Source: JAHDDH01 sp963922775 | GTDB taxonomy: Bacteria; Bacteroidota; Bacteroidia; Cytophagales; Amoebophilaceae | Assembly: GCA_963922775.1 (NCBI GenBank) | Contig: CAWUJG010000024.1 | Span: forward strand, 1-5,855 | DNA: 5,855 nucleotides | Reading direction: 5' to 3' | In this document: positions 5,698-5,855 of the stretch, one piece after another | How positions within the stretch are numbered: the first letter of the stretch is position 1 | Layout: the number at the start of each line of letters is the position of its first letter | Translations under genes and position numbers: made by a program | Notes under the pieces: model-generated | Told to the model about the DNA's origin: nothing | The model's input: the letters and a program-made list of their open reading frames with translations, nothing else | Databases searched by the model: none

Positions 5698-5855
5698 TTA
5701 TTGTTTAAGAGCTTCTATTTCTTTTAGGCTCAATCCTGTGGCTTGAGCTATTTGACTTTTGCTTAGACCAAGAGCAAGCATATTTTTAGCTGCTTGCTTA
5801 AGCCCTTCTTCTACACCTTTTGCTTTACCTTGAAGAAACTTTGTAGAAAGATTTT
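5698..5855 (-). CDS. Rpn-family recombination-promoting nuclease / putative transposase, C-terminal part (5' end outside window)
   Basis: Reading the minus strand from the right edge gives 51 open codons ending in TAA (5700-5698). The visible protein begins KFLQGKAKGVEEGLKQ after a few residues and continues with AAKNMLALGLSKSQIAQATG, then LSLKEIEALKQ and stop. A G-x-x-x-G-x-x-E-G helix followed by a module of the type A-x-x-[ML]-L-x-L-G-[LM]-S-x-x-q-I-A-x-[AV]-T-G-L-S-x-x-E-I-x-x-L is characteristic of the extreme C-terminus of Rpn/PDDEXK_2 proteins. That module resembles a helix-turn-helix. The catalytic N-terminal domain would lie beyond the window, so intactness is unknown. The tail differs from that of the left-edge gene apart from the glycine-periodic helix, so they are separate subfamilies. 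The gene converges on the rhomboid gene, 48 nt away. Confidence 0.78.
   Translation of the reverse strand, partial: NLSTKFLQGKAKGVEEGLKQAAKNMLALGLSKSQIAQATGLSLKEIEALKQ

Noticed and set aside
1..5855. Composite transposon with the two Rpn genes as ends
   Set aside because: The two tails are not homologous beyond a glycine-periodic helix, no terminal inverted repeats or target duplications are seen, and the enclosed genes are core genes.

Overview
This 5.9 kb window is AT-rich (about 30% GC by eye) and carries ordinary housekeeping genes between two unrelated tails of Rpn-type (PD-(D/E)XK nuclease/putative transposase) proteins. The protein signatures point to Bacteroidota. The RecJ ends in a motif of the type QVNIKDIQF, the rhomboid has a long insert before its catalytic GASGA motif, and the malate dehydrogenase is of the LDH-like class. 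Start codons also lack Shine-Dalgarno sequences. Low GC, long homopolymer runs and Rpn genes beside core genes suggest a host-associated, reduced genome such as the Amoebophilaceae (Amoebophilus/Cardinium). That placement is inference and could not be tested by search here.

Layout from left to right. The 3' end of an Rpn-family gene (+) enters from the left edge and stops at 404. A 113-bp AT-rich gap holds a perfect 15-bp inverted repeat (474-506). A tRNA-Val(GAC) gene (518-592) follows, and the start codon of tyrS (tyrosyl-tRNA synthetase, 595-1890) lies only 2 nt after its mature 3' end. After a small hairpin at the tyrS stop comes recJ (single-strand DNA exonuclease, 1979-3673). recJ converges with mdh (malate dehydrogenase, 3698-4651, minus strand). 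A 218-bp divergent intergenic region with short inverted and direct repeats separates mdh from a rhomboid intramembrane protease gene (4870-5649). The rhomboid gene converges with the 3' end of a second Rpn-family gene (5698-5855, minus strand) that runs off the right edge.

The genes do not form one pathway. tRNA-Val and tyrS both serve translation and are probably co-transcribed. recJ serves DNA repair and recombination, mdh central carbon and redox metabolism, and the rhomboid membrane proteolysis. The four full-length proteins keep their recognisable catalytic residues and look functional. I found no CRISPR array, no defence or toxin cassette, and no clearly undescribed system. The most interesting points are the tRNA/tyrS junction, the long AT-only hairpin just upstream of the tRNA, and the Rpn remnants at both ends.
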